Shown here piece by piece: positions 52,046-60,678 of a stretch of DNA of 64,000 nt (position 1 is the stretch's first letter; each line of letters starts with the position of its first letter). A program made the translations under genes and the position numbers. The stretch covers positions 329,344-393,343 of the forward strand of contig NZ_JAKCMI010000012.1 of the NCBI RefSeq assembly GCF_021412585.1, written 5' to 3'. The stretch comes from Halomonas alkalisoli. GTDB taxonomy: Bacteria > Pseudomonadota > Gammaproteobacteria > Pseudomonadales > Halomonadaceae. Under the pieces are notes generated by a model. It was not told where the DNA came from. It saw only the letters and a program-made list of their open reading frames with translations, and did not search any database.

Positions 52046-52490
52046 ACTGTCGACCTCCAGTGGGGCACGTATCGACAGTCTAGGCGGTGAATGCGCAGGG
52101 AAGATGGAAGTTATGAATTGTTCTTAAATGCACCCATATGGACTGCAGCCAGGGCAGTTCGGTGACGCTACTGCTGCCGCTCCCATCGTCCATCTCACCG
52201 AAAGCCTCATCATAATGAAAACCGCCGGCGCCTTTTCCCTCGATGGTTCGATCGGTGACCTTACCAAAGCACCGGCCTCTGCTGTCACCTCACATTAGAG
52301 CAAAGCACGACGATCTCACCGTAGAAATTTTCAGCACCTCCGATGAATAAATCGGAACGGGGTTGGTTGTGTGGGCATCAAGCGTGTGCACAATAGGAAA
52401 ATGAGCTCAACGTCTCTAGCCCCCCCCCTGTGAAAACACCCTGGGGTTACAAGCATTCAGGCGTAGCGCGCCATTCTTAGCACACCACAC
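52046..52490. other. Long gap between CigR-like gene and pilA
   Basis: About 445 bp with no supported gene. It should hold the promoter of the CigR-like gene (near 52060-52130). A run of nine C lies at about 52421-52429. Nothing else is recognised. Confidence 0.4.
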
Positions 52491-52517
52491 AAAAAACGGC
52501 CGGCGAAAGCCGGCCGT
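52491..52517 (-). terminator. Rho-independent terminator of pilA
   Basis: ACGGCCGGC and GCCGGCCGT pair around GAAA, followed on the minus strand by TTTTTT. Strong, as expected after a highly expressed pilin gene. Confidence 0.92.
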
Positions 52518-52539
52518 CTGCAACCCTTAAATGGCTTAT

Positions 52540-52947
52540 TTAAGTGGCTGGTGCGGTTGGCGCAGCAACGCCGTGGTCAATTGCATCAATCTCGCCACCC
52601 GGGTCGTTTGCTGTTCCAGTTATAGTTGTCCCATCAATGTCAATGGCGGAGCAAGCTCCAGCAGGACCAACTGTAATGTTTATATCAGCCGGGTCCGGAT
52701 CCCCCCCATCTGCCGCCAAGAAGCTCATTCTATCTGAACGCGATGCAGCCACAGCTGTTGCAAATGCTCGCATATCAGACAAACAAGCCCTGTCCGCAGC
52801 ACGAGCGGTGTAATCCTGATACTGCGGAATTGCAATTGCCGCCAGAATACCGATGATCGCCACCACGATCAGCAGCTCGATCAGGGTGAAGCCGCCCTGG
52901 CCCTTCCTGGCTGCCCGCTGGTTCTGCATTTCTTTCATCATGTTCAT
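52540..52947 (-). CDS. pilA: Type IV major pilin
   Basis: 135 aa. A short leader ([19 protein letters not shown]) precedes the PilD cleavage site G|FTLIELL, and the conserved helix [20 protein letters not shown] (Glu5 present) follows. [10 protein letters not shown] and [10 protein letters not shown] carry two Cys that can form the C-terminal disulfide loop, though the loop is short. The mature protein is about 115 aa, small for a type IVa pilin. It is divergent from pilB. GGGGAT precedes the ATG. Confidence 0.92.
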   Translation of the reverse strand: MNMMKEMQNQRAARKGQGGFTLIELLIVVAIIGILAAIAIPQYQDYTARAADRACLSDMRAFATAVAASRSDRMSFLAADGGDPDPADINITVGPAGACSAIDIDGTTITGTANDPGGEIDAIDHGVAAPTAPAT

Positions 52948-53334
52948 CGCCCTATCCCCTACTCTGTTGCCCGGTCGTGGCCTTGGTTCGCTGGTTCGGC
53001 CCCGTGGAGCTGCCGATGGAAGCCGCTGGCTTCCGGTTGCCTTCTTTCTGCCTTTCTGCAGCCGGGGCGGATGCCCCCTTTGTTCCGATTTGGCGTATCG
53101 CCACTGTCCCTGAATTCACGCTCCTGCCACTTACACTAAATTACACTTCGACATCCTGCAAGCACGACATACGTCTGCCTGAGAATTTGAGCTAATGATA
53201 ATGTACCAGCGGATTAATGCCAGGGTTGAGCGCGCGTGAGATTACCGCTGTGCCGCCCCGTGGTAAAGGACTAGTATATTGGTATTCCATTTATCGTTTT
53301 CCACCCCGCCCCGCGGGCCAACGACAGAGGCGCC

Positions 53335-55113
53335 ATGAACAGTAACCGCCCCTTCTCGGAAGCCGGCACCGCCGACGACACCGCCACCATGACCCAGGCC
53401 GCCGAGGGCCTGCGCGGCCTGGCCCGGCGCCTGGTGGAGTACGGCCTGCTGTCGCGCCCGGCGGCGGAACGCGCCGAGCAGGAGGCCCGCGAGTCCGAGG
53501 TCACGCTGCTGCAGCATGTGATCGATGCCGGCATGGTCACCCCCCGGGATGGCACCCTGTGCGCCGCCTGGGAGTATGGCCTGCCCATCGTCGACCTGGA
53601 CGCCCTGCGCCTGTCCAGCCTGCCGCCGGCCAATGAGTATCCCGAAAAGCTGCTGCGCAAGCTGTGCGTGGTGCCGCTGATGCGCCGCTCCCACCGCCTG
53701 ACGGTGGCGGTGCCCTATCCCTCGACCCTGGCCAAGCTCGATGAGCTGCAGTTCGCCACCGGGCTAAGCATCGAGGCGGTGCTGTGCCCGGTCGACCAGC
53801 TGCTGCCGGTGCTGGAGGCCTACCTGGCCCAGAACGAGACCAGCATGATGGACGACCTGGCCGGGGTCGACGACGCAATCAGCGAGCTGGAGTTCGACGA
53901 GGGGGTGGACCTCAGCGAGGAGGCGAACCAGGCCGCCCATAGCGGCGCCGATGACGCGCCCATCGTCAAGTTCGTCAACAAGATCCTGCTCGACGCCATC
54001 CGCCGCGGCGCCTCGGACATTCACTTCGAGCCCTACGAGACCAGCTACCGGGTACGCATGCGCATCGACGGCATGCTGCTGGAAGCGGCGCGCCCGCCCT
54101 TCTCCATGCGGGCGCGCATTGCCGCGCGCCTGAAGGTGATGTCGCGGCTGGATATTTCCGAGCGCCGCCTGCCCCAGGATGGCGCCATCAAGCTCAAGGT
54201 CTCCAAGACCCGCTCCATCGACTTTCGCGTCAACTCGCTGCCCACCGTCTACGGCGAGAAGATCGTGCTGCGTATCCTCGATCCCGCCTCGGCCCAGATC
54301 GGCATCGATGCGCTGGGCTTCACGCCGGAGCAGCGCGGGCTCTACGAAACGGTGCTGGACCATCCCCAGGGCATGATCCTGGTCACCGGCCCCACCGGCA
54401 GCGGCAAGACGGTCACGCTCTACACCGGCCTGAACATCCTCAACGAAGTGCAGCGCAATATCTGTACCGCGGAGGACCCGGTGGAAATCAAGGTGCCGGG
54501 GGTCAACCAGGTCAACGTGCTGCCCAAGATCGGGCTGGACTTCGCCAGTGCCCTGCGCGCCTTCCTGCGCCAGGACCCGGACGTGGTGATGGTCGGCGAG
54601 ATCCGCGACCTGGAGACCGCCGAGATCGCGGTGAAGGCGTCCCAGACCGGGCACCTGGTGCTCTCCACCGTGCACACCAATTCGGCGGCAGAAACCCTGA
54701 CCCGCCTGGCCAACATGGGCGTGCCGCCCTTCAATATCGCCAGTTCCGTCAGCCTGATCATCGCCCAGCGCCTGGCGCGCCGGCTGTGCAAGCAGTGCAA
54801 GCAGCCCGCGGAGATCCCCCGCGAGGCGCTGCTGCGCGAGGGCTTCACCGACCTGGAGGTGGGCAGTGCCACCGTCTACGAGCCGGTGGGCTGCATGCAC
54901 TGCACCCACGGCTACAAGGGCCGGGTGGGTATCTACGAAGTGGTGCCGGTGAGCGGTGCCATGAGCCAGCTGATCATGCGCCAGGGCAACTCCATGGACT
55001 TCGATCAGTTGGCCCGCCAGGAAGGCCATCCGGACCTGCGCCGAAGCGGCCTGCTCAAGGTGATGCAGGGAATCACAAGCTTGACCGAGGTCAACCGTGT
55101 AACGAAAGATTAA
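53335..55113 (+). CDS. pilB: Type IV pilus assembly ATPase
   Basis: 592 aa. Hexameric motor that drives pilin polymerisation at the inner membrane. An N-terminal GSPII_E_N domain (LVEYGLLSRPAAERAEQEAR) precedes the ATPase: Walker A GPTGSGKT (352-359), Asp box FVNKILLDAIRRGASDIHFE, Walker B with VVMVGEIRDLETAEIAVKAS, His box TGHLVLSTVHTNSAAETLTR. C485-x2-C488 and C520-x2-C523 form the tetracysteine zinc site. GAGG lies upstream of the ATG. First gene of pilBCD. Confidence 0.97.
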   Translation: MNSNRPFSEAGTADDTATMTQAAEGLRGLARRLVEYGLLSRPAAERAEQEARESEVTLLQHVIDAGMVTPRDGTLCAAWEYGLPIVDLDALRLSSLPPANEYPEKLLRKLCVVPLMRRSHRLTVAVPYPSTLAKLDELQFATGLSIEAVLCPVDQLLPVLEAYLAQNETSMMDDLAGVDDAISELEFDEGVDLSEEANQAAHSGADDAPIVKFVNKILLDAIRRGASDIHFEPYETSYRVRMRIDGMLLEAARPPFSMRARIAARLKVMSRLDISERRLPQDGAIKLKVSKTRSIDFRVNSLPTVYGEKIVLRILDPASAQIGIDALGFTPEQRGLYETVLDHPQGMILVTGPTGSGKTVTLYTGLNILNEVQRNICTAEDPVEIKVPGVNQVNVLPKIGLDFASALRAFLRQDPDVVMVGEIRDLETAEIAVKASQTGHLVLSTVHTNSAAETLTRLANMGVPPFNIASSVSLIIAQRLARRLCKQCKQPAEIPREALLREGFTDLEVGSATVYEPVGCMHCTHGYKGRVGIYEVVPVSGAMSQLIMRQGNSMDFDQLARQEGHPDLRRSGLLKVMQGITSLTEVNRVTKD

Positions 55114-55219
55114 GTTGGGTTCACACTAAAACAACTGACAAACTGGCCGATATAACGGTTGATAGCGGAATACTATAAGAAACCGAGACCACGTTTTTCG
55201 ATACGCAGCAGGGAACGAC

Positions 55220-56452
55220 ATGGCAACCAGAACAGCGAAAGCGCCCCGGAAGCTGAAGCTCTACCGCTGGAACTGGTCGGGCAAGGGCCCGGGCGGGCGC
55301 CTGGTGCGCGGCGAGGTGGTGGCAACGCACAAGGCAGAGGTGGAGCGGGAGCTGGCCAACCAGAACATCATCGTCAAGAACGTGCGCCGCAAGGGCGGGC
55401 TTGGCGGCGGCATGGGCACCATCAAGCCGCGGGACATCATGCTCTTCGCCCGCCAGATGGCGACCATGATTCGCGCCGGGGTGCCGGTGCTGCAGGCGTT
55501 CCAGGTGGTGGCCGAGAGCATCCGCAAGCCGGCCATGAGTGCGGTGGTGCAGCAGATGATGAACGAGGTGGCGGCGGGGTCGAGCTTCTCCCAGGCGCTG
55601 CGCCAGCACCCCGAGCAGTTCGACAATCTCTTCTGCAACCTGGTGGAGGCCGGCGAGAGCTCCGGTTCGCTGGATCGAATGCTCGAGCGGATCGCCGCCT
55701 ACAAGGAGAAGATCGAGTCGCTCAAGGGCCGCGTCAAGAAGGCGCTGTGGTATCCCATTGCGGTGATCGCCGTGGGGATCGGCGTCACGGCGCTGCTGCT
55801 GATCAAGGTGGTGCCCCAGTTCGAGAGCCTGTTCCACGGCTTCGGCGCCGAGCTGCCGGCCATGACCCGCATGACCATCTCCATGTCGGAATTCGCCCAG
55901 CAGTACTGGCTGTGGGGCATCGGCATCGTGGTGGCCTTCGTCTACCTGATGCGCCAGGGCATGAAGCGCTCCCAGGCGTTCGCCTATCGCATGCACAAGT
56001 TCTCGCTGAAGATCCCGGTGATCGGGGACATTCTCGACAAGTCCTCGGTGGCGCGCTATTCACGCACCCTGGCCACCACCTACGGGGCCGGCGTGCCCAT
56101 GGTCGAGGCGCTGGACATCGCCGCCGGCGCAGCGGGCAACCTGGTGTATGAACGCGCCACCCGGCAGATCCGCGAGGATGTCGCCACCGGCCAGCAACTG
56201 CACTTTGCCATGCGTCTGACCGAACAGTTCCCTCCCCTGGCGGTGCAGATGGTGGGCATCGGCGAGGAGTCCGGCTCGCTGGACGCCATGCTCAACCGCG
56301 TGGCCGACTACTACGAGGAGGAGGTCGACAACAAGGTCGACGCCCTCACCTCGCTGCTGGAGCCGCTGATCATCGTGGTGCTTGGGGTGCTGGTCGGCGG
56401 CCTGGTCATTTCCATGTATCTGCCCATATTTGAGCTCGGCACGGTGTTGTGA
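55220..56452 (+). CDS. pilC: Type IV pilus inner-membrane platform protein
   Basis: 410 aa. Two GSPII_F domains: IMLFARQMATMIRAGVPVLQ with NLVEAGESSGSLDRMLERIA, and a second with YSRTLATTYGAGVPMVEALD and MVGIGEESGSLDAMLNRVA, each before a membrane helix, plus a last helix (EPLIIVVLGVLVGGLVISMY). It connects PilB to the pilus base. It follows pilB after 106 nt. Confidence 0.97.
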   Translation: MATRTAKAPRKLKLYRWNWSGKGPGGRLVRGEVVATHKAEVERELANQNIIVKNVRRKGGLGGGMGTIKPRDIMLFARQMATMIRAGVPVLQAFQVVAESIRKPAMSAVVQQMMNEVAAGSSFSQALRQHPEQFDNLFCNLVEAGESSGSLDRMLERIAAYKEKIESLKGRVKKALWYPIAVIAVGIGVTALLLIKVVPQFESLFHGFGAELPAMTRMTISMSEFAQQYWLWGIGIVVAFVYLMRQGMKRSQAFAYRMHKFSLKIPVIGDILDKSSVARYSRTLATTYGAGVPMVEALDIAAGAAGNLVYERATRQIREDVATGQQLHFAMRLTEQFPPLAVQMVGIGEESGSLDAMLNRVADYYEEEVDNKVDALTSLLEPLIIVVLGVLVGGLVISMYLPIFELGTVL

Positions 56453-56541
56453 GTGATGCACTGTATTTGTGCGGCAGTGGTGCTCGAAGATAGACTCGTC
56501 GTAAAGACGATCATGCACCACTTCAGCTGGGAGGAGTAACA

Positions 56542-56733
56542 GTGAGAACCACTTACGACGAAGCTGATGACATCCTTGTACTGCATCTATCAGAAAAGCC
56601 TATCGTAAAGGAAGTGTCACAGGACTGGCATACGCACGTTAGCTATGCCGATGATGGCAGTATAGTGGAAGTGGTAATTCTCGATGCCTCCAAGCAAGGC
56701 GCCTGGCCCTTGCTGAAAAGTGAGGCAGCTTGA
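56542..56733 (+). CDS. DUF2283 small protein inserted between pilC and pilD
   Basis: 63 aa. MRTTYDEADDILVLHLSEKP with HVSYADDGSIVEVVILDA is the DUF2283 fold, found alone or beside DUF4258-type toxins as a putative antitoxin. GTG start with GGAGG 6 nt upstream. Its place between pilC and pilD is unusual, as these are normally adjacent. No partner gene is present, so it is an orphan. Confidence 0.85.
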   Translation: MRTTYDEADDILVLHLSEKPIVKEVSQDWHTHVSYADDGSIVEVVILDASKQGAWPLLKSEAA

Positions 56734-56745
56734 TAAGGAATTATT

Positions 56746-57594
56746 TTGACTGACCTTCCCCCCGCCCTTCTCTGGCCCTTGGTGGCCTTCCTGGGCCTGT
56801 GCCTGGGCAGTTTCCTCAACGTGGTGATCGTGCGCCTGCCGGTGATGCTGATGCTGGGCTGGCGGGCCGAGGCCCGCGAGGCGCTGGAGCTGCCGGACGA
56901 GACCCCGCCGCGCTTCAACCTGATGGTACCGCGCTCGATCTGCCCCAGCTGCGAAACGCCCATCGCCTGGCACGACAACCTGCCTGTAATCGGCTGGCTG
57001 AAGCGCCGCGGCCGCTGCGCCCACTGTGAAGGGCGGATCAGCCCGCAGTATCCGTTGGTGGAGCTGGCCGGTGGCGCCCTGGCGGTGGCGGTGCTGGCGC
57101 TGCACGGCCCCACCTGGCAAGGGCTGTTCATCTTCGGCGCCTGCCTTTCGCTGCTGGCACTGGCGGTGATCGACCTTCGCACCCAACTGCTGCCGGACAT
57201 CGTCACCCTGCCGCTGCTGTGGGCGGGGCTGCTCTACCAGCTGCTGTTCCAGCCGCTGCTGCTCTCCGATGCGGTGATCGGCGCCATGGCGGGGTACCTG
57301 TCGCTGTGGAGCTTCTACTGGCTGTTCAAGCTGGTAACCGGCAAGGAGGGCATGGGCTTCGGCGACTTCAAGCTGCTGGCGGCACTGGGGGCCTGGCTGG
57401 GCTGGCAGTACCTGCCGATGGTGCTGATCCTTTCCGCTGGCGTCGGTGCCGTCGTTGGCGTGCTCGCTCAGCTGGCCATTCCCCGCCTGCGCGGCGCACC
57501 GATGCCCTTCGGCCCCTACCTGGCCATGGCCGGCTGGATCGCGCTGTTGGTGGGCGAGCCGCTGATGGCGCTTTATCTGGGCGTGATGCTGTGA
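56746..57594 (+). CDS. pilD: Prepilin peptidase / N-methyltransferase
   Basis: 282 aa with about eight membrane helices. It cleaves PilA at G|F and methylates the new N-terminus. N-terminal Cys motifs SICPSCETPIAWHDNLP and RGRCAHCEGRISPQYP bind zinc. The two catalytic Asp lie in VIDLRTQLLPD and GKEGMGFGDFKLLAALGAW. TTG start with AAGGA 6 nt upstream. It is separated from pilC by the DUF2283 gene but likely read in the same transcript. Confidence 0.95.
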   Translation: MTDLPPALLWPLVAFLGLCLGSFLNVVIVRLPVMLMLGWRAEAREALELPDETPPRFNLMVPRSICPSCETPIAWHDNLPVIGWLKRRGRCAHCEGRISPQYPLVELAGGALAVAVLALHGPTWQGLFIFGACLSLLALAVIDLRTQLLPDIVTLPLLWAGLLYQLLFQPLLLSDAVIGAMAGYLSLWSFYWLFKLVTGKEGMGFGDFKLLAALGAWLGWQYLPMVLILSAGVGAVVGVLAQLAIPRLRGAPMPFGPYLAMAGWIALLVGEPLMALYLGVML

Positions 57595-57622
57595 CCCGTT
57601 CCCTATCTCACGGAGTGTGACT

Positions 57623-58234
57623 GTGATCATTGGCGTAACCGGCGGCATCGCTTCGGGCAAGTCCACCGTGGCACGGGCCTTCGCCGCACTGGGCGTGCCC
57701 TGGGTGGATGCCGACGACGTGGCCCGCGAGGTGGTCGAGCCCGGCGAGCCGGCCCTGGCCGAGATCGCCGAGCGCTATTCCCGAGTGGAGGGCCCGCGGG
57801 TATTGCAGGAAGACGGCAGCCTCGATCGCCGGGCGCTGCGCGAGATCGTCTTTGCCGACCCGGCCGAGCGGCAGTGGCTGGAGTCGGTGACGCACCCCCG
57901 CATTCGGCAACGCCTTATTGTCCATCTGGAGCGGCTGCAGGCCGAAGGCGCGCCCTATGTGCTGCTGGTCTCGCCGCTGCTGTTCGAGTCAGGGCAGAGC
58001 GAGATGGCCGACCGCTGCCTGGTGATCGACGTGCCGGAAAGCCTGCAGATCGCCCGCACCGCCGCCCGTGACGATGTCGACGAAGCCCAGGCCCGCGCCA
58101 TCGTCGCCGCGCAGATGCCCCGCGCCGAGCGCCTGGCCCGGGCCGACGACGTGATCGACAACAGCGGCGATGAAGCCAGCCTTAAGGCCCAGGTCGCCGA
58201 GCTGGATCGTCGGTATCGTGAGTTGGCAGGTTGA
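57623..58234 (+). CDS. coaE: Dephospho-CoA kinase
   Basis: 203 aa. Last step of CoA synthesis, phosphorylating the ribose 3'-OH of dephospho-CoA. P-loop GVTGGIASGKSTVARAFA, WVDADDVAREVVEPGEPAL and VLLVSPLLFESGQSEMADRC are CoaE-specific. GTG at 57623 (GGAG 7 nt upstream) is preferred over GTG at 57617. It follows pilD by 28 nt, the usual pilBCD-coaE order. Confidence 0.95.
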   Translation: MIIGVTGGIASGKSTVARAFAALGVPWVDADDVAREVVEPGEPALAEIAERYSRVEGPRVLQEDGSLDRRALREIVFADPAERQWLESVTHPRIRQRLIVHLERLQAEGAPYVLLVSPLLFESGQSEMADRCLVIDVPESLQIARTAARDDVDEAQARAIVAAQMPRAERLARADDVIDNSGDEASLKAQVAELDRRYRELAG

Positions 58235-58254
58235 AGAGCGTCCCTTGCGAGAAT

Positions 58255-58290
58255 CTTTACGAGACCGAATAAAAGACTATAATTCGGTCT
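58255..58290 (+). promoter_or_regulatory. phd-relE promoter and operator
   Basis: -35 CTTTAC (58255-58260), 17 nt, -10 TATAAT (58278-58283, exact consensus). AGACCGAAT (58262-58270) and ATTCGGTCT (58282-58290) form a perfect 9-bp inverted repeat straddling the -10. An antitoxin dimer bound there would block the polymerase. Confidence 0.8.
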
Positions 58291-58312
58291 ATAGATCAGT
58301 CAGGAGACCGCC

Positions 58313-58561
58313 ATGCCCTACAAGATTCATGCCGATACCACCGCCAGCATTTCGGAGTTGAAGAAGAACCCCATGGCCACGGTCGCTGCGGGCGAGGGGT
58401 TTCCTGTGGCTGTCTTGAATCACAATCAACCGGCCTTCTACTGCATCCCGGCCGCCGCCTACGAAGAATTGCTGGAAAAGCTGGAGGATGCCGAGCTGAA
58501 CCGCATTGCCGACGAACGCAGCTCCCAAGCGGAGGTCACGGTGACCCTGGATGAGCTATGA
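58313..58561 (+). CDS. Phd/YefM family antitoxin
   Basis: 82 aa. ISELKKNPMATVAAGEGFPV and VLNHNQPAFYCIPAAAYEEL are the Phd/YefM DNA-binding and dimer part, and the C-terminal DAELNRIADERSSQAEVTVT arm would cover the toxin. It precedes a RelE-type toxin with an 11-nt overlap. AGGAG precedes the ATG. It should autoregulate through the 58262-58290 repeat. Confidence 0.92.
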   Translation: MPYKIHADTTASISELKKNPMATVAAGEGFPVAVLNHNQPAFYCIPAAAYEELLEKLEDAELNRIADERSSQAEVTVTLDEL

Positions 58562-58835
58562 GCTGCGCTTTCGTGAAGAAGCGCTGAAGGAGTGGCGCAA
58601 ACTGGATGATAGTGTCCGGGTCCAATTCAAGAAGAAGCTCATCACCATCCTGGATAGCCCCATCATCCCTGCCTCGCGCCTTGCGGGCAGCAGGAACCGC
58701 TACAAGGTCAAGCTGCGGAGTGCTGGCTTTCGCCTGGTGTACGAAGTTCGCGAACAAGAACTGGTTGTACTTGTCATTGCAGTAGGCAAACGGGATCGCA
58801 ATGCCGTGTATCTCAAAGCCAGCAGGCGCACTTGA
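58551..58835 (+). CDS. RelE family mRNA interferase toxin
   Basis: 94 aa. YELRFREEALKEWRKLDDSV, FKKKLITILDSPIIPASRLA, YKVKLRSAGFRLVYEVREQE and VLVIAVGKRDRNAVYL are the RelE/StbE fold with basic catalytic residues. It cleaves mRNA in the ribosome A site when free. It overlaps the antitoxin by 11 nt and is inserted between coaE and yacG. Confidence 0.92.
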   Translation: MSYELRFREEALKEWRKLDDSVRVQFKKKLITILDSPIIPASRLAGSRNRYKVKLRSAGFRLVYEVREQELVVLVIAVGKRDRNAVYLKASRRT

Positions 58836-58920
58836 TCAGGCTTTTCGGGTAACGCCTGGGCACACAGCCACCGTCATTGACGCTAGAATGACCTCACAGC
58901 CACCAACGCCTAACGGATTC

Positions 58921-59148
58921 ATGAGCCAATCGAACCAACGCCCCCTGAAAGTCGCCTGTCCCCAGTGCAAGACCAAGGTGGAATGGAGCGAACAGAACCC
59001 CTACCGGCCCTTCTGCAGCGAGCGGTGCAAGATGCTCGACCTAGGTGCCTGGGCCGACGAATCGCACCGTATCGCCGGTGAGCCGGCGATGGACGAGCAC
59101 AACATCGAAGAGTGGCTGGCCCGGGCCGAGCGAGGCGACGACCGGTGA
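58921..59148 (+). CDS. yacG: DNA gyrase inhibitor YacG
   Basis: 75 aa. A zinc site is formed by VACPQCKTKVEWSEQNPYRP and FCSERCKMLDLGAWADE (CxxC and CxxxC), followed by the variable helical tail that contacts GyrB. A TAGAAT box (58884-58889) upstream suggests its own promoter, so the in-frame ATG at 58888 is unlikely to be used. The GTG of the tus-like gene overlaps its stop by 4 nt. Confidence 0.93.
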   Translation: MSQSNQRPLKVACPQCKTKVEWSEQNPYRPFCSERCKMLDLGAWADESHRIAGEPAMDEHNIEEWLARAERGDDR

Positions 59149-60020
59149 GCCCGGCGCCGGCGCCCTCCTACCGCCTGCTGGCGGAGCTGGAAGCGGCCTT
59201 CGATGCGCTGATCGAGCGCAGCGAGGAACTGCTGGCGGCCTATAGCCGCTCGCCCGCCGAAGCCTGGGCCTTTCAGGCCGATGCCAGCGAGGCGTGGTTG
59301 CGCCGTGCCCTGCTCGACTTCTGGTATCAGGACGGCCAGGACGGCCGCGCCACCCGCAGCCATGTGGGGCTGGTCGCCGCCGATGACATCCTGCTGGAGA
59401 AGGTCGCCGCGGTGAATGGCGCCAAGGCCGAATTCGCCAGGCAGCTGGCCCATATCCGCGACAACCACCCGCCGCTGCTGCTCGAAGCCAAGGCGGTGCT
59501 GCCGTTTCGCCACCCCGAACTGCACGACCACCTGCGCGGCAGCGGCCTCGCCCGGCTGCACCTCAAGCAGTGCTGGCGGGCCATTCCCGTGGCCGAAGCC
59601 CCGGTGGCACGGGTACGCCTGGCCTGGTATTCCAGCGGCCGCTCGATCAAGCGGCTCAGCGTGGGCGATGTCGAGAAGAAGCTGATGACACTGGACACCG
59701 ACGCGCCCCACGTGCGCATCCAGCTGCGCAAGCTCGCCGGCCTGCCCTCGGACGAACCCCTCGCCCAGGTGCAGAGCCAGGCACCGCTGATGCGCGCCAA
59801 CCTCTTCTACACCGAACCCCTCGACGACGGCCGCACCCGGCGCGCCATGAATGTCGCCCTGCCGCTCTTCCTGCCCGCACCCCGCGGCCGCCTGCCCGAC
59901 CACAACCTGCCACCCGCCAAGCCGCCCGAGACCCGCACCCGCGCCCGGCGCAGCGACGAACGCCTGGAAGACACCCCCTTCCTCCCCAGCCTGAGAGTGT
60001 TCCGCTACCGGAGTCTGTGA
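59145..60020 (+). CDS. tus: DNA replication terminus site-binding protein (Tus-like)
   Basis: 291 aa. Tus blocks replication forks at Ter sites in one direction. Family-like segments: YRLLAELEAAFDALIERSEE, an R/K-rich beta core VARVRLAWYSSGRSIKRLSV followed by GDVEKKLMTLDTDAP, and ANLFYTEPLDDGRTRRAMNV. The C-terminal part is rich in Pro/Arg. GTG start overlapping yacG (GTGA) with GAGG upstream shows coupling. The match is by overall layout rather than one signature, so moderate to good. Confidence 0.75.
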   Translation: MSPAPAPSYRLLAELEAAFDALIERSEELLAAYSRSPAEAWAFQADASEAWLRRALLDFWYQDGQDGRATRSHVGLVAADDILLEKVAAVNGAKAEFARQLAHIRDNHPPLLLEAKAVLPFRHPELHDHLRGSGLARLHLKQCWRAIPVAEAPVARVRLAWYSSGRSIKRLSVGDVEKKLMTLDTDAPHVRIQLRKLAGLPSDEPLAQVQSQAPLMRANLFYTEPLDDGRTRRAMNVALPLFLPAPRGRLPDHNLPPAKPPETRTRARRSDERLEDTPFLPSLRVFRYRSL

Positions 60021-60028
60021 AGAAGGCT

Positions 60029-60585
60029 TCCGGCCTCCGCCGAGGCGCCTGACGGCGCCAGTCGCGATGGGAACCAGCGCTCCAACAGCGGATTTTTCCT
60101 ACCGTGGCAAGCGATTACCACCCTGTAGGAGGAAGCTTCAGCTCACGACTGGAGGCCGAAGGCCTCCCGGCGGTGTTGCCGACGCTGGCGACCACTCCCA
60201 TCCTCGGCCGCCTCCGCCGAGGCGCCTGCCGGCGCCAGTCGCGATGCGGAGCAGCGCTCCAACAGCGGATTTTTCCTACCGTGGCAAGCGATTACCACCC
60301 TCTAGGAGGAAGCTTCAGCTCACGACTGGAGGCCGCAGGCCTCCCGGCGGTGTTGCCGATGTGGCGACCACTGCCAACCTCGGCCGCCTCCGCCAAGGCG
60401 CCTACCGGCGCCAGTCTCGTTGGAAACCAGCGCTCCAACAGCGGATTTTTCCTACCGTGGCAAGCGATTACCACCCTGTAGGAGGAAGCTTCAGCTCACG
60501 ACTGGAGGCCGCAGGCCTCCCGGCGGTGTTGCCAGTGTTAGCGACCACCACCAACGACACCGCCTCCGCCAAGGCGCACATCTTC
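60029..60585 (+). repeat. X/Y mosaic repeat cluster R13, nearly tandem
   Basis: Three copies of a unit of 175-178 bp, each Y plus a nearly constant spacer (GCGGATTTTTCCTACCGTGG, then CAAGCGATTACCACCCTGTA) plus X, ending in a truncated Y. Y ends at about 60086, 60264 and 60439; X starts near 60125, 60302 and 60479. The near-identity of the spacers points to recent tandem duplication. X here starts TAGGAGGAAGCTTCAGCTC. Confidence 0.9.
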
Positions 60586-60678
60586 TCGCCTTGACCTATA
60601 TCAGGCACTTCCGCATGTACTCCGCCATACTGAGATGAAGCGTCATCAAAGTGCACCGGGAACAGGGAGGCAGCCATC
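60586..60678 (+). other. Leader of the Lon-like gene
   Basis: About 90 bp between the last repeat and the start. It ends in GGGAGG 8 nt before the TTG start. No clear -10/-35 pair is seen. Confidence 0.4.

Noticed and set aside
52948..53334. Sigma-54 promoter for pilA
   Set aside because: No GG-N10-GC pattern with the expected TGGCAC/TTGC blocks was found on the minus strand.
53764..55029. 421-codon minus-strand frame opposite pilB
   Set aside because: Shadow of pilB; no motif and no ribosome site.
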